Part shown: piece after piece, positions 6,187 through 13,257 of the stretch
Numbering within the stretch: position 1 is the stretch's first letter
How the letters are laid out: each line of letters begins with the position of its first letter
Assembly: GCA_964535315.1 (NCBI GenBank)
Contig: CAZHTS010000104.1
Location: 1-14,874 of the forward strand
DNA length: 14,874 nucleotides
Direction of reading: 5' to 3'
Source of the DNA: CAZHTS01 sp964535315
Lineage (GTDB): Bacteria > Chloroflexota > Anaerolineae > Anaerolineales > Anaerolineaceae
Position numbers and translations under genes: made by a program
The notes under the pieces: model-generated
Database searches by the model: none
Seen by the model: the letters and a program-made list of their open reading frames with translations, nothing else
What the model was told of the DNA's origin: nothing

Positions 6187-7209
6187 ATGAACGTGCGTTT
6201 GCTTACCCGCAGCCTAACCGCCATTGTACTGCTGTGCTGTGCCTGCGTCCCGGCGGCGCCGCCGCCGCCCCCAACCGCGACCGCCCCTCGGGCGCCAACC
6301 GCCGCTCCCGCCACACCGGCCCCAACCGTAACCGCCACGGTCACTGCCACGGCTACCGCCACGGTCACGGTCACACCCAGCCCCACGCCGGTGCCGCCCG
6401 TGCCAGACTTCAGCCATATCATCCTCCTGATTTTTGAGAACCGGGAATTCACTTCAACCATCGGCAACCCGCAAATGCCCAACTTCAACCACCTGGCGCG
6501 ACAATATACCCTGCTCAGCCAACATTACGCCATCCGCCACCCCAGCCTGCCAAACTATCTGGCGCTGATCGGCGGCGACACCTTCAACGTGCAAAGCAAC
6601 TGCGAAAACTGCACCGTCGACGCCCCCAGTCTGCCAGACCTGATCGAGGCCAGCGGGCGCAGTTGGAAGACCTACCAGGAAAACATGCCGCAGCCGTGTT
6701 TTCCGGGCAGTTCACGCGACTACGCGCAGAAGCACAACCCGTTTGTCTACTTCGACCCCATCCGGCTCGACCAACCGCGCTGCCAGCGCAGTGTGGTGCC
6801 GCTGAGCGCCATCGACGCCGACCTGGCACAGGGCCAGTTGCCCAATTTCGTCTTCATCACCCCGGATATCTGCAACTCGGCGCACGACTGCGGCGTGGAG
6901 GTGAGCGACCGCTGGCTGGGCGTGTGGATCGAGCGCCTGCTGTCCTATCCGGGCGTGGCGCAAAACGGGCTGATCATCGTCACCTGGGACGAGGGCCAGG
7001 GCGAACACACCTGCTGCGGGCTGGAAACCGGCGGCGGGCGCATCGCCACCTTACTGATCTCGCCCCACGCCCGGCGTGGCTTTGAGGACGACACGCCCTA
7101 CACGCATTATTCGATCCTCAAAACGATCGCCAGCGCCTGGGGATTGCCCGAACTGGGCCACGCCGCCGACGCTCAGACGGCGTTGATCCGCGCCCCGTGG
7201 CAGCGTTGA
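6187..7209 (+). CDS. Exported phosphoesterase-family lipoprotein
   Basis: The 340-residue protein starts with a signal segment (about 5-20, with LLCCAC giving a probable lipidated Cys at 18 or 20). A Pro/Thr/Ala/Val linker follows (about 21-72), then a phosphoesterase domain of the phospholipase C/acid phosphatase type (PF04185-like). Supporting motifs are ENREF (84-88), HPSLPNY (118-124), PDICNSAHDC (226-235), TWDEGQGEH (266-274) and SPHARRG (292-298), with THYSILKTIASAWGL (306-320) near the end. The conserved Asp, His and Glu residues are those expected to bind metal, and Ser/Thr or Asn the phosphate. It likely acts outside the membrane on phospholipid or other phosphate esters; the substrate cannot be told. 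Six or more Cys in the domain suggest disulfides. GGAGG at 6176-6180 supports the start. It converges on rnj with only ten bases between. Confidence 0.85.
   Translation: MNVRLLTRSLTAIVLLCCACVPAAPPPPPTATAPRAPTAAPATPAPTVTATVTATATATVTVTPSPTPVPPVPDFSHIILLIFENREFTSTIGNPQMPNFNHLARQYTLLSQHYAIRHPSLPNYLALIGGDTFNVQSNCENCTVDAPSLPDLIEASGRSWKTYQENMPQPCFPGSSRDYAQKHNPFVYFDPIRLDQPRCQRSVVPLSAIDADLAQGQLPNFVFITPDICNSAHDCGVEVSDRWLGVWIERLLSYPGVAQNGLIIVTWDEGQGEHTCCGLETGGGRIATLLISPHARRGFEDDTPYTHYSILKTIASAWGLPELGHAADAQTALIRAPWQR
6331..6366 (+). repeat. Three 12-base tandem repeats encoding the Thr/Ala/Val linker
   Basis: The units ACCGCCACGGTC, ACTGCCACGGCT and ACCGCCACGGTC lie head to tail and a partial fourth follows. 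They encode alternating Thr with Ala or Val in the linker of the phosphoesterase lipoprotein. Such a repeat can change length by slippage and so alter linker length. Confidence 0.6.
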
Positions 7210-7219
7210 AAACGCCCGG

Positions 7220-8857
7220 CTAGACCTGGCTGACCGAGACGAAGATCATCGGTTTGCGGTGCGTCTCGCCGTACAGGTAGTCGCGCACGGCCAGTTCCAC
7301 GTCGCGCTGCAGGCTGCCGTTGGCGCGGTTGGCGGTCTCGACCACCCGCCGGCGGGTCTGTTCCCAGACCGACTGCGCCTCGCTGGACAGGATGAAGCCG
7401 CGGCTGACAATCTCCGGCTCGCGGCGCAGTTTGCCGGTCTGCTGATCCAGCGTCAGGTTGACCAGGACGATGCCGTCGCGGGCCAGCGCCTCGCGCTCGC
7501 GCATCACCTCAGGGTTGACATCCCCCACACCGCGCCCGTCGACAAAGACGAACGAGGATGGCACGCGCTCGGCCAGCGCCATCTGCCCATCCTTGAACTC
7601 GATCACCTGGCCGTTCTGCACCACGGTGATATTCTCGGCGGGCAGGCCCACCTGACCGGCGAGGATGGCGTGCTGTTTGAGCTGGCGCAGCTCGCCGTGA
7701 ATGGGAATGAAATAGGTCGGGCGCACCAGGTGGATGAGCAATTTCATCTCCTCCTGGCTGGCGTGTCCCGAGACGTGCACCGGGGCGATCGATTCGTAAA
7801 TCACGTTGGCGCCGCGCTCGAACAGGCGGTTGATCGTACGATAGACGTTCTCTTCGTTGCCCGGGATGGGGTGAGAAGAAAGCACCACCGTATCGCCGGC
7901 CTGAATATCGAACAGGCGGTTGGTGCCGGTGGAAAGCCGGCCGAGGATGGAGGTCGGCTCGCCCTGTGAGCCGGTGCACATCAACGCCACCTCGTGATCG
8001 TTCATGGTCAACAGTTGCTCGGTGCTGACCAGCAAACTGTCGGGAATCTCCAGATAACCCAGCTTACGCGCCATCTTGACGTTGTCCTGCATACTGGCGC
8101 CAACAAAGGCCAGTTTGCGCCCGTGACGTTCGGCGGCGTTGGCCACCTGCTGCATGCGCGAGACCAGCGAGGCAAAGCTGGCAATGATGATACGCCCCTT
8201 AGCGGCACGGAAGACCTGTTCCAGGGCAGCATCCACCACCCGCTCAGAAGGCGTCCAGCCCGGACGCTCGGCGTTGGTGGAATCGGACAGCAGGGCCAGC
8301 ACGCCGCGCTGGGAGAACTCGGCCAGCTTGGCGTAATCGCTCGGCCAGTTGTCCACCGGGGTGTGATCGAACTTGTAGTCGCCGGAATGCACCACCAGCC
8401 CGGCGGGCGTTTCGATGCCCAGGCCGACGCCATCCGGGATGGAATGGCAAACATGGAAAAAGTCGACGCGGAAGACGCCAATCTGCACCGTTTCGCCCGC
8501 CTGCACGGTGTGCAGTTCAGCTTTATGCAGCATGCCGTTGCGCGCCAGTTTCACTTCCAACAAACCGCGGGTCAGGGCGGTGGCGTAAATCGGCGCCTGG
8601 ATTTGATCCAGGACGTGATGGATGGCGCCGGTGTGATCTTCGTGGCCGTGGGTGATGATAATGCCACGCACCCGGTCGCGCCGTTCGACCAGGTATTGGA
8701 AGTCGGGGATGATGTAATCGATCCCCAGCATATCGTTCTCGGGAAACATCAGACCACTATCGACGACCAGAATATCGTCGCCATACTCATAGGCCATCAT
8801 ATTTTTCCCCACTTCCCCCAGCCCACCCAGGGGGATAATTCGCAACGTTTCACTCAT
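7220..8857 (-). CDS. rnj: Ribonuclease J
   Basis: This is a metallo-beta-lactamase/beta-CASP nuclease for RNA decay and rRNA or mRNA 5'-end processing, acting as endonuclease and 5'-3' exonuclease in the cytoplasm. The 545-residue length is usual. The core zinc motif is HGHEDHTG (70-77), with further metal ligands H138 (CHSIPD) and D160 (HSGDYKFDH, 157-165). The beta-CASP motifs are SDSTNAERPG (191-200), CTGSQGEP (294-301), HPIPGNE (329-335) and HVSGHASQEE (361-370). PIHGE (385-389) precedes the C-terminal domain (about 450-545). The opening IIPLGGLGEVGKNM is typical. GAGG at 8867-8870 lies 9 bases before the ATG. The gene has its own promoter and a structured leader of about 130 bases (8858-8990). 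Confidence 0.95.
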   Translation of the reverse strand: MSETLRIIPLGGLGEVGKNMMAYEYGDDILVVDSGLMFPENDMLGIDYIIPDFQYLVERRDRVRGIIITHGHEDHTGAIHHVLDQIQAPIYATALTRGLLEVKLARNGMLHKAELHTVQAGETVQIGVFRVDFFHVCHSIPDGVGLGIETPAGLVVHSGDYKFDHTPVDNWPSDYAKLAEFSQRGVLALLSDSTNAERPGWTPSERVVDAALEQVFRAAKGRIIIASFASLVSRMQQVANAAERHGRKLAFVGASMQDNVKMARKLGYLEIPDSLLVSTEQLLTMNDHEVALMCTGSQGEPTSILGRLSTGTNRLFDIQAGDTVVLSSHPIPGNEENVYRTINRLFERGANVIYESIAPVHVSGHASQEEMKLLIHLVRPTYFIPIHGELRQLKQHAILAGQVGLPAENITVVQNGQVIEFKDGQMALAERVPSSFVFVDGRGVGDVNPEVMREREALARDGIVLVNLTLDQQTGKLRREPEIVSRGFILSSEAQSVWEQTRRRVVETANRANGSLQRDVELAVRDYLYGETHRKPMIFVSVSQV

Positions 8858-8891
8858 GTAAAAAAACCTCTATCTCCAAAACAGTTAATCG

Positions 8892-8920
8892 AAACAAAAA
8901 CCCGGCGGAGACCGGCCGGG
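8892..8920 (-). terminator. Intrinsic terminator/attenuator in the rnj leader
   Basis: On the minus strand CCCGGC (8920-8915) pairs with GCCGGG (8906-8901) over 6 G-C pairs and is followed by TTTTTGTTT (8900-8892). That is a textbook intrinsic terminator. It sits between the rnj promoter and the rnj start codon with no gene ending before it, so it probably controls read-through into rnj. Confidence 0.55.
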
Positions 8921-8959
8921 GAACAATCGCCTTGATACTACAATTCGATTTAACCTGCG

Positions 8960-8973
8960 GCCGGCGTACCGGC
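8960..8973 (-). promoter_or_regulatory. First hairpin of the rnj leader (possible anti-antiterminator)
   Basis: GCCGG and CCGGC arms (8969-8973 with 8960-8964) close a four-base loop. Its downstream side on the minus strand, 8964-8958, can instead pair with 8918-8912, seven G-C pairs that cover the 5' arm of the terminator. The two folds exclude each other, as in classical attenuators. The sequences are nearly self-complementary CCGG blocks, so some alternative pairing is expected by chance. Confidence 0.4.
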
Positions 8974-8997
8974 ACAATTTCTGCAATAAGTTAATAA

Positions 8998-9026
8998 ATT
9001 CTAACGCAAAGCCGCCGGGTTGTCAA
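8998..9026 (-). promoter_or_regulatory. rnj: Sigma70-type promoter of rnj
   Basis: The minus strand has TTGACA (9026-9021), a 17-base spacer, then TAGAAT (9003-8998). One base departs from consensus in twelve. Transcription should start near 8990, giving an rnj leader of about 130 bases. Confidence 0.75.
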
Positions 9027-9060
9027 AGCGAGATTTGGACGCAGATGGCTTAAGACAAAC

Positions 9061-9086
9061 AACAGGATAGACAGGATGAACAGGTT
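9061..9086. repeat. Dispersed ACAGGAT repeat, copy 1
   Basis: This stretch has three short units of the type ACAGGATRR in a row. It matches 14835-14860 at 23 of 26 positions. It lies in the AT-rich gap upstream of the C39-like lipoprotein and may form part of that gene's promoter region. Similar degenerate ACAGGAT arrays are familiar to me as intergenic repeats in environmental genomes; their function is not known. Confidence 0.6.
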
Positions 9087-9134
9087 GCAGGATAATCTAT
9101 TTTTTGGTTAAAAGTATCCAGGACGGATGATCCA

Positions 9135-9926
9135 ATGACACGCAAAGCCTTAATGTTCCTGACCCTGTGCGCCGGGCTGGCAGCACTGCCGTCCTGCCGT
9201 CCGGCAGCGGTCGCCGCCCCCGCCACCCCTACCGCCAGTCCAACGGCGACGCTGACTGCCACGCCGCCGGCCCCCACCGCGACGCCCGCCCCCTCTCCCA
9301 CCCTCGCCGCCACGGTGGACGCCCGCACCGCCAGCGCGACGGCCGCCGCCGGCCCGACTGCCCCGGCGCTGCCGGCGGAGCACTACATCCGCAATATTAG
9401 CGGACATAAACAATATTTTCCGCTGGGCTGCGAAACGGCGGCGGCGAAAGATTGGGCCAATTATTTTCACAAGGACTTCAACGAATTCGAATTCCAATAT
9501 AAATTGCCGCTTTCGGACAACCCGGATCTTGGTTTCGTCGGCGATGTCAACTCTCCGTGGGGCCAGGTGCCGCCCTACGGCTATGGCGTACACGCCGGGC
9601 CGATTGCAACGATGTTGAACGTCTACGGTGTGCCGGCCCGCGCCTACCGCGGCTACACGCTCGAACTGCTCAAGGCCAAAATCGCTCAGGACAAACCGGT
9701 CATCGCCTGGGTGATCGGCAACGTGGTGGGTGGGGTGCCGTATGAATACACCGATTCAAAGGGCAACCAGGTGGTGGTGGCCGCCTACGAGCACGTGATC
9801 ATCGTCACCGGCTACAACGAGAAGAAGATTCGCTATATGAACAACGGCAGATTCTACGAAGCGCCGCAGGAGGTCTTTGCCAATTCCTGGGGGGTGCTGG
9901 GCAATATGGTGGTGGTGGACGAATGA
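9135..9926 (+). CDS. C39-like peptidase-domain lipoprotein
   Basis: The 263-residue protein has a signal peptide with lipobox ALPSC (lipidated C21) and a Thr/Pro/Ala linker (about 22-80). The rest resembles the Peptidase_C39_2 papain-like fold. C99 in PLGCETAAA is the likely nucleophile, H220 in YEHVIIVTGYN the catalytic His, and N250-S251-W252 fits the third conserved position. YGYGVHAGPIATMLNVYG (148-165) and LLKAKIAQDKPVIAWV (178-193) are typical of this group. It is anchored outside the membrane; cleavage or transglutaminase-like activity is unproven. The ribosome site is weak (GGACGG near 9121). The downstream dehydrogenase starts 40 bases after its stop. Confidence 0.8.
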   Translation: MTRKALMFLTLCAGLAALPSCRPAAVAAPATPTASPTATLTATPPAPTATPAPSPTLAATVDARTASATAAAGPTAPALPAEHYIRNISGHKQYFPLGCETAAAKDWANYFHKDFNEFEFQYKLPLSDNPDLGFVGDVNSPWGQVPPYGYGVHAGPIATMLNVYGVPARAYRGYTLELLKAKIAQDKPVIAWVIGNVVGGVPYEYTDSKGNQVVVAAYEHVIIVTGYNEKKIRYMNNGRFYEAPQEVFANSWGVLGNMVVVDE

Positions 9927-9966
9927 TACAATCAAGCTATCTCAGCTTTTCAAGCAAAGGATTGCC

Positions 9967-10794
9967 ATGAGCGACAACTTTATCCCCAACAAGACCGTGC
10001 TGATCACCGGCTCAACCGATGGCATCGGCAAACAGACGGCGCTGGAACTGGCCCGCCTGGGGGCGCAGGTGTGGCTGCACGGGCGCGACGCAAATAAGGC
10101 CCAGGCGGCGCAGGCCGAAATTGGGTCGAAGAGCGGTAACCCGCCGGCCGGTTTCTTCGTCGCCGACCTGTCATCCCAGGCCGAGGTGCGCCGTCTGGCA
10201 GCCGAGGTGCTGGAACGCCTGCCGCAGCTGCACGTGCTGCTCCACAACGCCGGCGTCAACCCCAAAGAACGTATCCTGACCGTCGACGGACTGGAGCTGA
10301 CCTTTGCCGTCAACCACCTGGCGCCCTTTTTGCTCACCCAACTGCTGCTCGAACGGCTGCGCCAGAGCGCCCCGGCGCGCATCCTCTCGGTTAACTCGGT
10401 CGGCCATCTGCGCACGCCGGCGATCAACTGGGACAACCTGCAAGGTGAACAGGTCTACAAGAGCTGGCACGTCTACTGCCTCTCCAAGCTGGGCAACATG
10501 CTCTTCACCGTCGAACAGGCCGCACGGCTGGCGGGCAGCGGGGTAACGGTCAACGCCCTGCACCCCGGCGTGATCGATACCAAACTGCTGCGCGAGGGGC
10601 TGGGCATCCCCGGCGCTCCGGTGGAAGAAGGGGCGCGCACCAGCGTTTATCTGGCGACCGCCCCCGAAGTGGCCGCCATCAGCGGCAAATATTTCGACGC
10701 CTGCCAGGTTGTTGCGCACTCCCCCCTGGCCGACGACGCAGAACTCCGCCGGCGCTTCTGGGACGTCAGCGCCCGGCTGACCGGTTTACAATAA
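9967..10794 (+). CDS. Short-chain dehydrogenase/reductase (SDR)
   Basis: A 275-residue NAD(P)-dependent oxidoreductase with a Rossmann fold. TGSTDGIG (14-21) is the dinucleotide loop and HGRD (38-41) suggests NADP preference. HNAGVN (93-98) is the NAG motif, S144 the catalytic Ser, and Y170 and K174 form the YxxxK pair. NALHPG (196-201) is typical of the retinol dehydrogenase/WW-oxidoreductase-like branch. The substrate cannot be deduced. I place the start at ATG 9967, with AAAGG at 9956-9960 before it; an in-frame ATG at 9877 lies inside the previous gene and adds a Trp-rich, unlikely N-terminus. The FMN split-barrel gene follows by 9 bases and is probably cotranscribed. Confidence 0.9.
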   Translation: MSDNFIPNKTVLITGSTDGIGKQTALELARLGAQVWLHGRDANKAQAAQAEIGSKSGNPPAGFFVADLSSQAEVRRLAAEVLERLPQLHVLLHNAGVNPKERILTVDGLELTFAVNHLAPFLLTQLLLERLRQSAPARILSVNSVGHLRTPAINWDNLQGEQVYKSWHVYCLSKLGNMLFTVEQAARLAGSGVTVNALHPGVIDTKLLREGLGIPGAPVEEGARTSVYLATAPEVAAISGKYFDACQVVAHSPLADDAELRRRFWDVSARLTGLQ

Positions 10795-10803
10795 GGAGAC
10801 CCG

Positions 10804-11259
10804 ATGATGCGACGCAAAGATCGTGAAATTACTGCGACGGAATGTATGCTGGCTGTTTTGGCCGAGGCGCAGGTCTGTCACCTGGCGCTGTCCGACGGCG
10901 CACAGCCCTACGTGCTCCCGCTCAGCTTTGGCTACCAGGACGGGGCGCTGTACGTGCACTCGGCGCCGTCTGGGCGCAAACTGGAGATTCTGGCGCACAA
11001 CCCGCGCGTGTCGTTTGCCGTGGAGAGCGGTGTGGAACTGGTGCGCAAAGAGACCGCCTGCAAATTCAGCATGCGCTACACCAGCGTAATCGGGTTCGGC
11101 CGCGCCCGGCTGCTGGACGACCCACAGGAAAAACAGGCCGGGCTGGACGTCATCGTGCGCCACTACGGCGCCGAGCCGGTCGCTTACGGCGCCGAGGCGC
11201 TGGAAAAGCTGGCGGTGCTGCGTATCGAAATCGAAGAAATGACCTGCAAGCAGGCTTAA
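10804..11259 (+). CDS. Pyridoxamine 5'-phosphate oxidase-family FMN-binding protein
   Basis: The 151-residue protein matches small flavin split-barrel proteins, the NimA/Pyridox_ox_2 type. A lead helix (about 8-20) precedes CHLALSDGAQPYVLPLSFGYQ (25-45), a strand pair ALYVHSAPSGRKLEIL (48-63), then NPRVSFAVE (66-74). SVIGFGRARLLDD (94-106) is a later beta strand. Such proteins bind FMN, heme or F420 and reduce small molecules; this one is too generic to assign a substrate. AAGGAG at 10793-10798 overlaps the SDR stop, so either ATG 10804 or 10807 could be used. Its TAA overlaps that of the convergent permease gene (TTAA at 11256-11259). Confidence 0.85.
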   Translation: MMRRKDREITATECMLAVLAEAQVCHLALSDGAQPYVLPLSFGYQDGALYVHSAPSGRKLEILAHNPRVSFAVESGVELVRKETACKFSMRYTSVIGFGRARLLDDPQEKQAGLDVIVRHYGAEPVAYGAEALEKLAVLRIEIEEMTCKQA

Positions 11260-12179
11260 GCCTCGCGGCTGCGGTTGACCAGGTAGATGCCGGCCAAAAC
11301 GGTCAGCCCGCCCAACCATTGGCCGGGGGCCAGCGCTTCGCCCACCAGGACGATAGCCAGCAGCGCGGTCAGTACGGGTTGAGCGATCATGGTCGGCGAG
11401 ACGAGCGAAGCGGGCAGATGCCCGAGGGCGTAGCCCACCGAGAAATAGCCGATGATCTGCGAAATGAGCGCCGAGCCGAGAAAGGCCAGGTAGGTCTGCG
11501 CGGTGTAACCGGTGAGCGCCTGTCCGGAAATCAGGTTGATGATCAGCAGAAAGAAGGCGCTGCCCAGACACACCAGCCAGACATACACCAGCGTGGCCGT
11601 ATAACGCCGGCCGCGCTGTGTGGCGAGAAAATAGCTGGCATAGAACAGGCTGGAAAACAGCGCCAGGAAATTACCGCCGCTCAGCGAGGGGTGCAGCAAA
11701 AGATCGCTGCCCAGCACCACCGCCGCGCCGGCCAGGGTGAGCGCCAACCCGACCCAAAAGCCGCGGCGCAGCCGCTCGCGCAGCACCCACCAGGAAAACA
11801 ACGCCACCCACAGCGGGGCCATGTTGTTGAGTAAGGTGGCGTTGGCTACCTGGGTAAAACCCAGCGCGGTGCTCCAGGTGGCGTGATCCAGGGCGGTGAA
11901 CAGCCCGCTGAGCAGCGGCCACAGCCACAGGCGGCCGCGGGGAAAGACCGGGCGGCGTTGCGCCAGAGATGCCGGCGCCCCCGGCGCCAACGGTGCAAAC
12001 ACCAGTGGAGCAAGCGCCAGAGCGGCAATGGCCATGCGGTAAAACGAAGTCACCGTGCCGGGGGCCTGAGCCCAGCGCACGAAGAGCGCCGAAAAACTGA
12101 GCGCCAGGATGCCGGCCAGCAGGGCCAGGTACGGCAGGGCGCGTTGCCAGGAGGTGGAACGAGGGGCAGATGTCGTCAT
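11256..12179 (-). CDS. EamA/DMT-superfamily permease (second of a tandem pair)
   Basis: The 307-residue integral membrane protein has about ten membrane segments forming two EamA repeats. FVRWAQAPGTVTSFYRMAIAAL lies near the first segment and the C-terminus is GGIYLVNR. Members export or import drugs, amino acids or other small metabolites; the substrate is not predictable. The chosen start is ATG 12179 (MTTSAPRSTS), with GAGG a few bases before. It follows the stop of the upstream paralogue by one base (TGA-G-ATG), which indicates translational coupling. Longer frames to 12242 run through the upstream gene and are unlikely. Confidence 0.85.
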   Translation of the reverse strand: MTTSAPRSTSWQRALPYLALLAGILALSFSALFVRWAQAPGTVTSFYRMAIAALALAPLVFAPLAPGAPASLAQRRPVFPRGRLWLWPLLSGLFTALDHATWSTALGFTQVANATLLNNMAPLWVALFSWWVLRERLRRGFWVGLALTLAGAAVVLGSDLLLHPSLSGGNFLALFSSLFYASYFLATQRGRRYTATLVYVWLVCLGSAFFLLIINLISGQALTGYTAQTYLAFLGSALISQIIGYFSVGYALGHLPASLVSPTMIAQPVLTALLAIVLVGEALAPGQWLGGLTVLAGIYLVNRSREA

Positions 12180-12180
12180 C

Positions 12181-13149
12181 TCAACCCTCGTGTCCGCGAT
12201 TGACCAGATAGATGCCGCCCAACACCGCCAGCCCGCCGCCAATTTGCGCCGGGTGTAACCCCTCGCCGAGCAGCGGGATGGCCAGCACGGCCGAGAGCGC
12301 CGGCTGCAAGATCATGGTCGGCGCCACCAGCGAGGCAGGCAGATGCCCGAGGGCATAGACCAGTGAAAAATAACCCATCAGTTGGGTCACCAGGGCGGCA
12401 GCCAGAAAAACCAGATAGGTGTGGGTGGAATATCCCAGCAGCGGATTGCCCAGCAGACGGTTGGCGATCAACATGGTCACGGCGCCGCTGGTGACCATGA
12501 TCCACAGGTAAACCAGGACACTGAGATGACGCCGGCCGCGCTGCGTGGCCAGGTAGTAGCCGGCATAAAACAGCCCCGAGGCCAGGGCGATGAAGTCACC
12601 CATACCGAGGGTGGGGTGCAGGAAGAAATCACTGGCGACCATCACCGCGGCTCCGAGCAGGGTCACCGCCAGGCCGATCCAGAAGACGCGCCGCGGTCGT
12701 TCGCCAAAAAGGAACCAGGCCGCCAGCGCCACCCACAGCGGGGCGGTGTTGCTGATCAGCGTGGCGTTGGCGGCCGAAGTATAGTCCATGGCCGTGGCCC
12801 ACACCGCCAGGTCGAGCGCCGAGAAGACGCCGCCCAAAATGGGGAAGAAGAGCAGGGAGCGCGTCCATTGGATACGCTGCGGCCGGCCGCGCCACACAAA
12901 GAAGGGCAGCAAGATAACAGATGTAATCGCCATACGATAAAAAGCGATGATCGGGCCCGGGGCGCCGGCCCAACGCACGAACATGGGGGACAGGCTCAAG
13001 GAAACGACGCCAATCGCCAGAGCCAGATAAGGCAGCAGTTTGTTTGAAAACGGTAATGCGGGTTGGTTATTCAACGGACGATCCAGAAGATGCAGAATAG
13101 CGCACAGGCGCAAGGGTGGATTATAAAACAAGAATGGGAAACTGCGCAT
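12181..13149 (-). CDS. EamA/DMT-superfamily permease (first of a tandem pair)
   Basis: This is a ten-segment permease and a close paralogue of the next gene. Both share PYLAL at the start of membrane segment 1, the FVRWA-APG and FYRMAI segments, and the GGIYLVNR end. The start is uncertain. ATG 13149 is used here, but its N-terminus is about 25 residues longer than that of the paralogue, and a TATAAT on the minus strand (13125-13120) lies inside it. TTG at 13074 would give about 298 residues and the same N-terminal length as the paralogue. TTG 13155 is also in frame. The araA promoter lies just upstream on the opposite strand. Confidence 0.8.
   Translation of the reverse strand: MRSFPFLFYNPPLRLCAILHLLDRPLNNQPALPFSNKLLPYLALAIGVVSLSLSPMFVRWAGAPGPIIAFYRMAITSVILLPFFVWRGRPQRIQWTRSLLFFPILGGVFSALDLAVWATAMDYTSAANATLISNTAPLWVALAAWFLFGERPRRVFWIGLAVTLLGAAVMVASDFFLHPTLGMGDFIALASGLFYAGYYLATQRGRRHLSVLVYLWIMVTSGAVTMLIANRLLGNPLLGYSTHTYLVFLAAALVTQLMGYFSLVYALGHLPASLVAPTMILQPALSAVLAIPLLGEGLHPAQIGGGLAVLGGIYLVNRGHEG
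13120..13125 (-). promoter_or_regulatory. Possible -10 box for the permease pair
   Basis: TATAAT on the minus strand, with no recognisable -35 at standard spacing. If real, the first permease must start downstream, for example at TTG 13074. Confidence 0.3.
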
Positions 13150-13177
13150 TGACAATCACCGCCGGATTCGCTACACT
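13149..13177 (+). promoter_or_regulatory. araA: Sigma70-type promoter of araA
   Basis: TTGACA (13149-13154) is consensus and TACACT (13172-13177) matches four of six positions, with a 17-base spacer. Transcription should start near 13184, placing the palindromic operator right at the start of the transcript. Confidence 0.7.
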
Positions 13178-13189
13178 ATCGTTATCGTT

Positions 13190-13207
13190 ACCGTTATCGA
13201 TAACGGT
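13190..13207. promoter_or_regulatory. 18-bp perfect palindrome, candidate sugar-repressor operator
   Basis: ACCGTTATCGATAACGGT is perfectly symmetric around the central CG, the layout preferred by LacI-family repressors. It lies just downstream of the araA start site, where a bound repressor would block transcription. A degraded second half-site, CGTTATCGTTACC, lies at 13180-13192. The cognate regulator is not in the window. Confidence 0.7.
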
Positions 13208-13257
13208 GGTTCATCGACCCATAAAAACCCATCCCTTTCTCTAAAGGAGAAACAAAA

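Noticed and set aside
9934..9948. Small hairpin AAGCT/AGCTT between the lipoprotein and SDR genes
   Set aside because: Five base pairs, weak, and followed by only two extra T residues. Not enough for a terminator call.
9877..9966. Longer N-terminus for the SDR gene
   Set aside because: It would overlap the C39-like gene and add a Trp-rich segment before a normal SDR start. ATG 9967 has its own ribosome site.
12180..12242. Longer N-terminus for the second permease
   Set aside because: It would run through the end of the upstream permease gene; ATG 12179 directly after the upstream stop fits the coupled layout.
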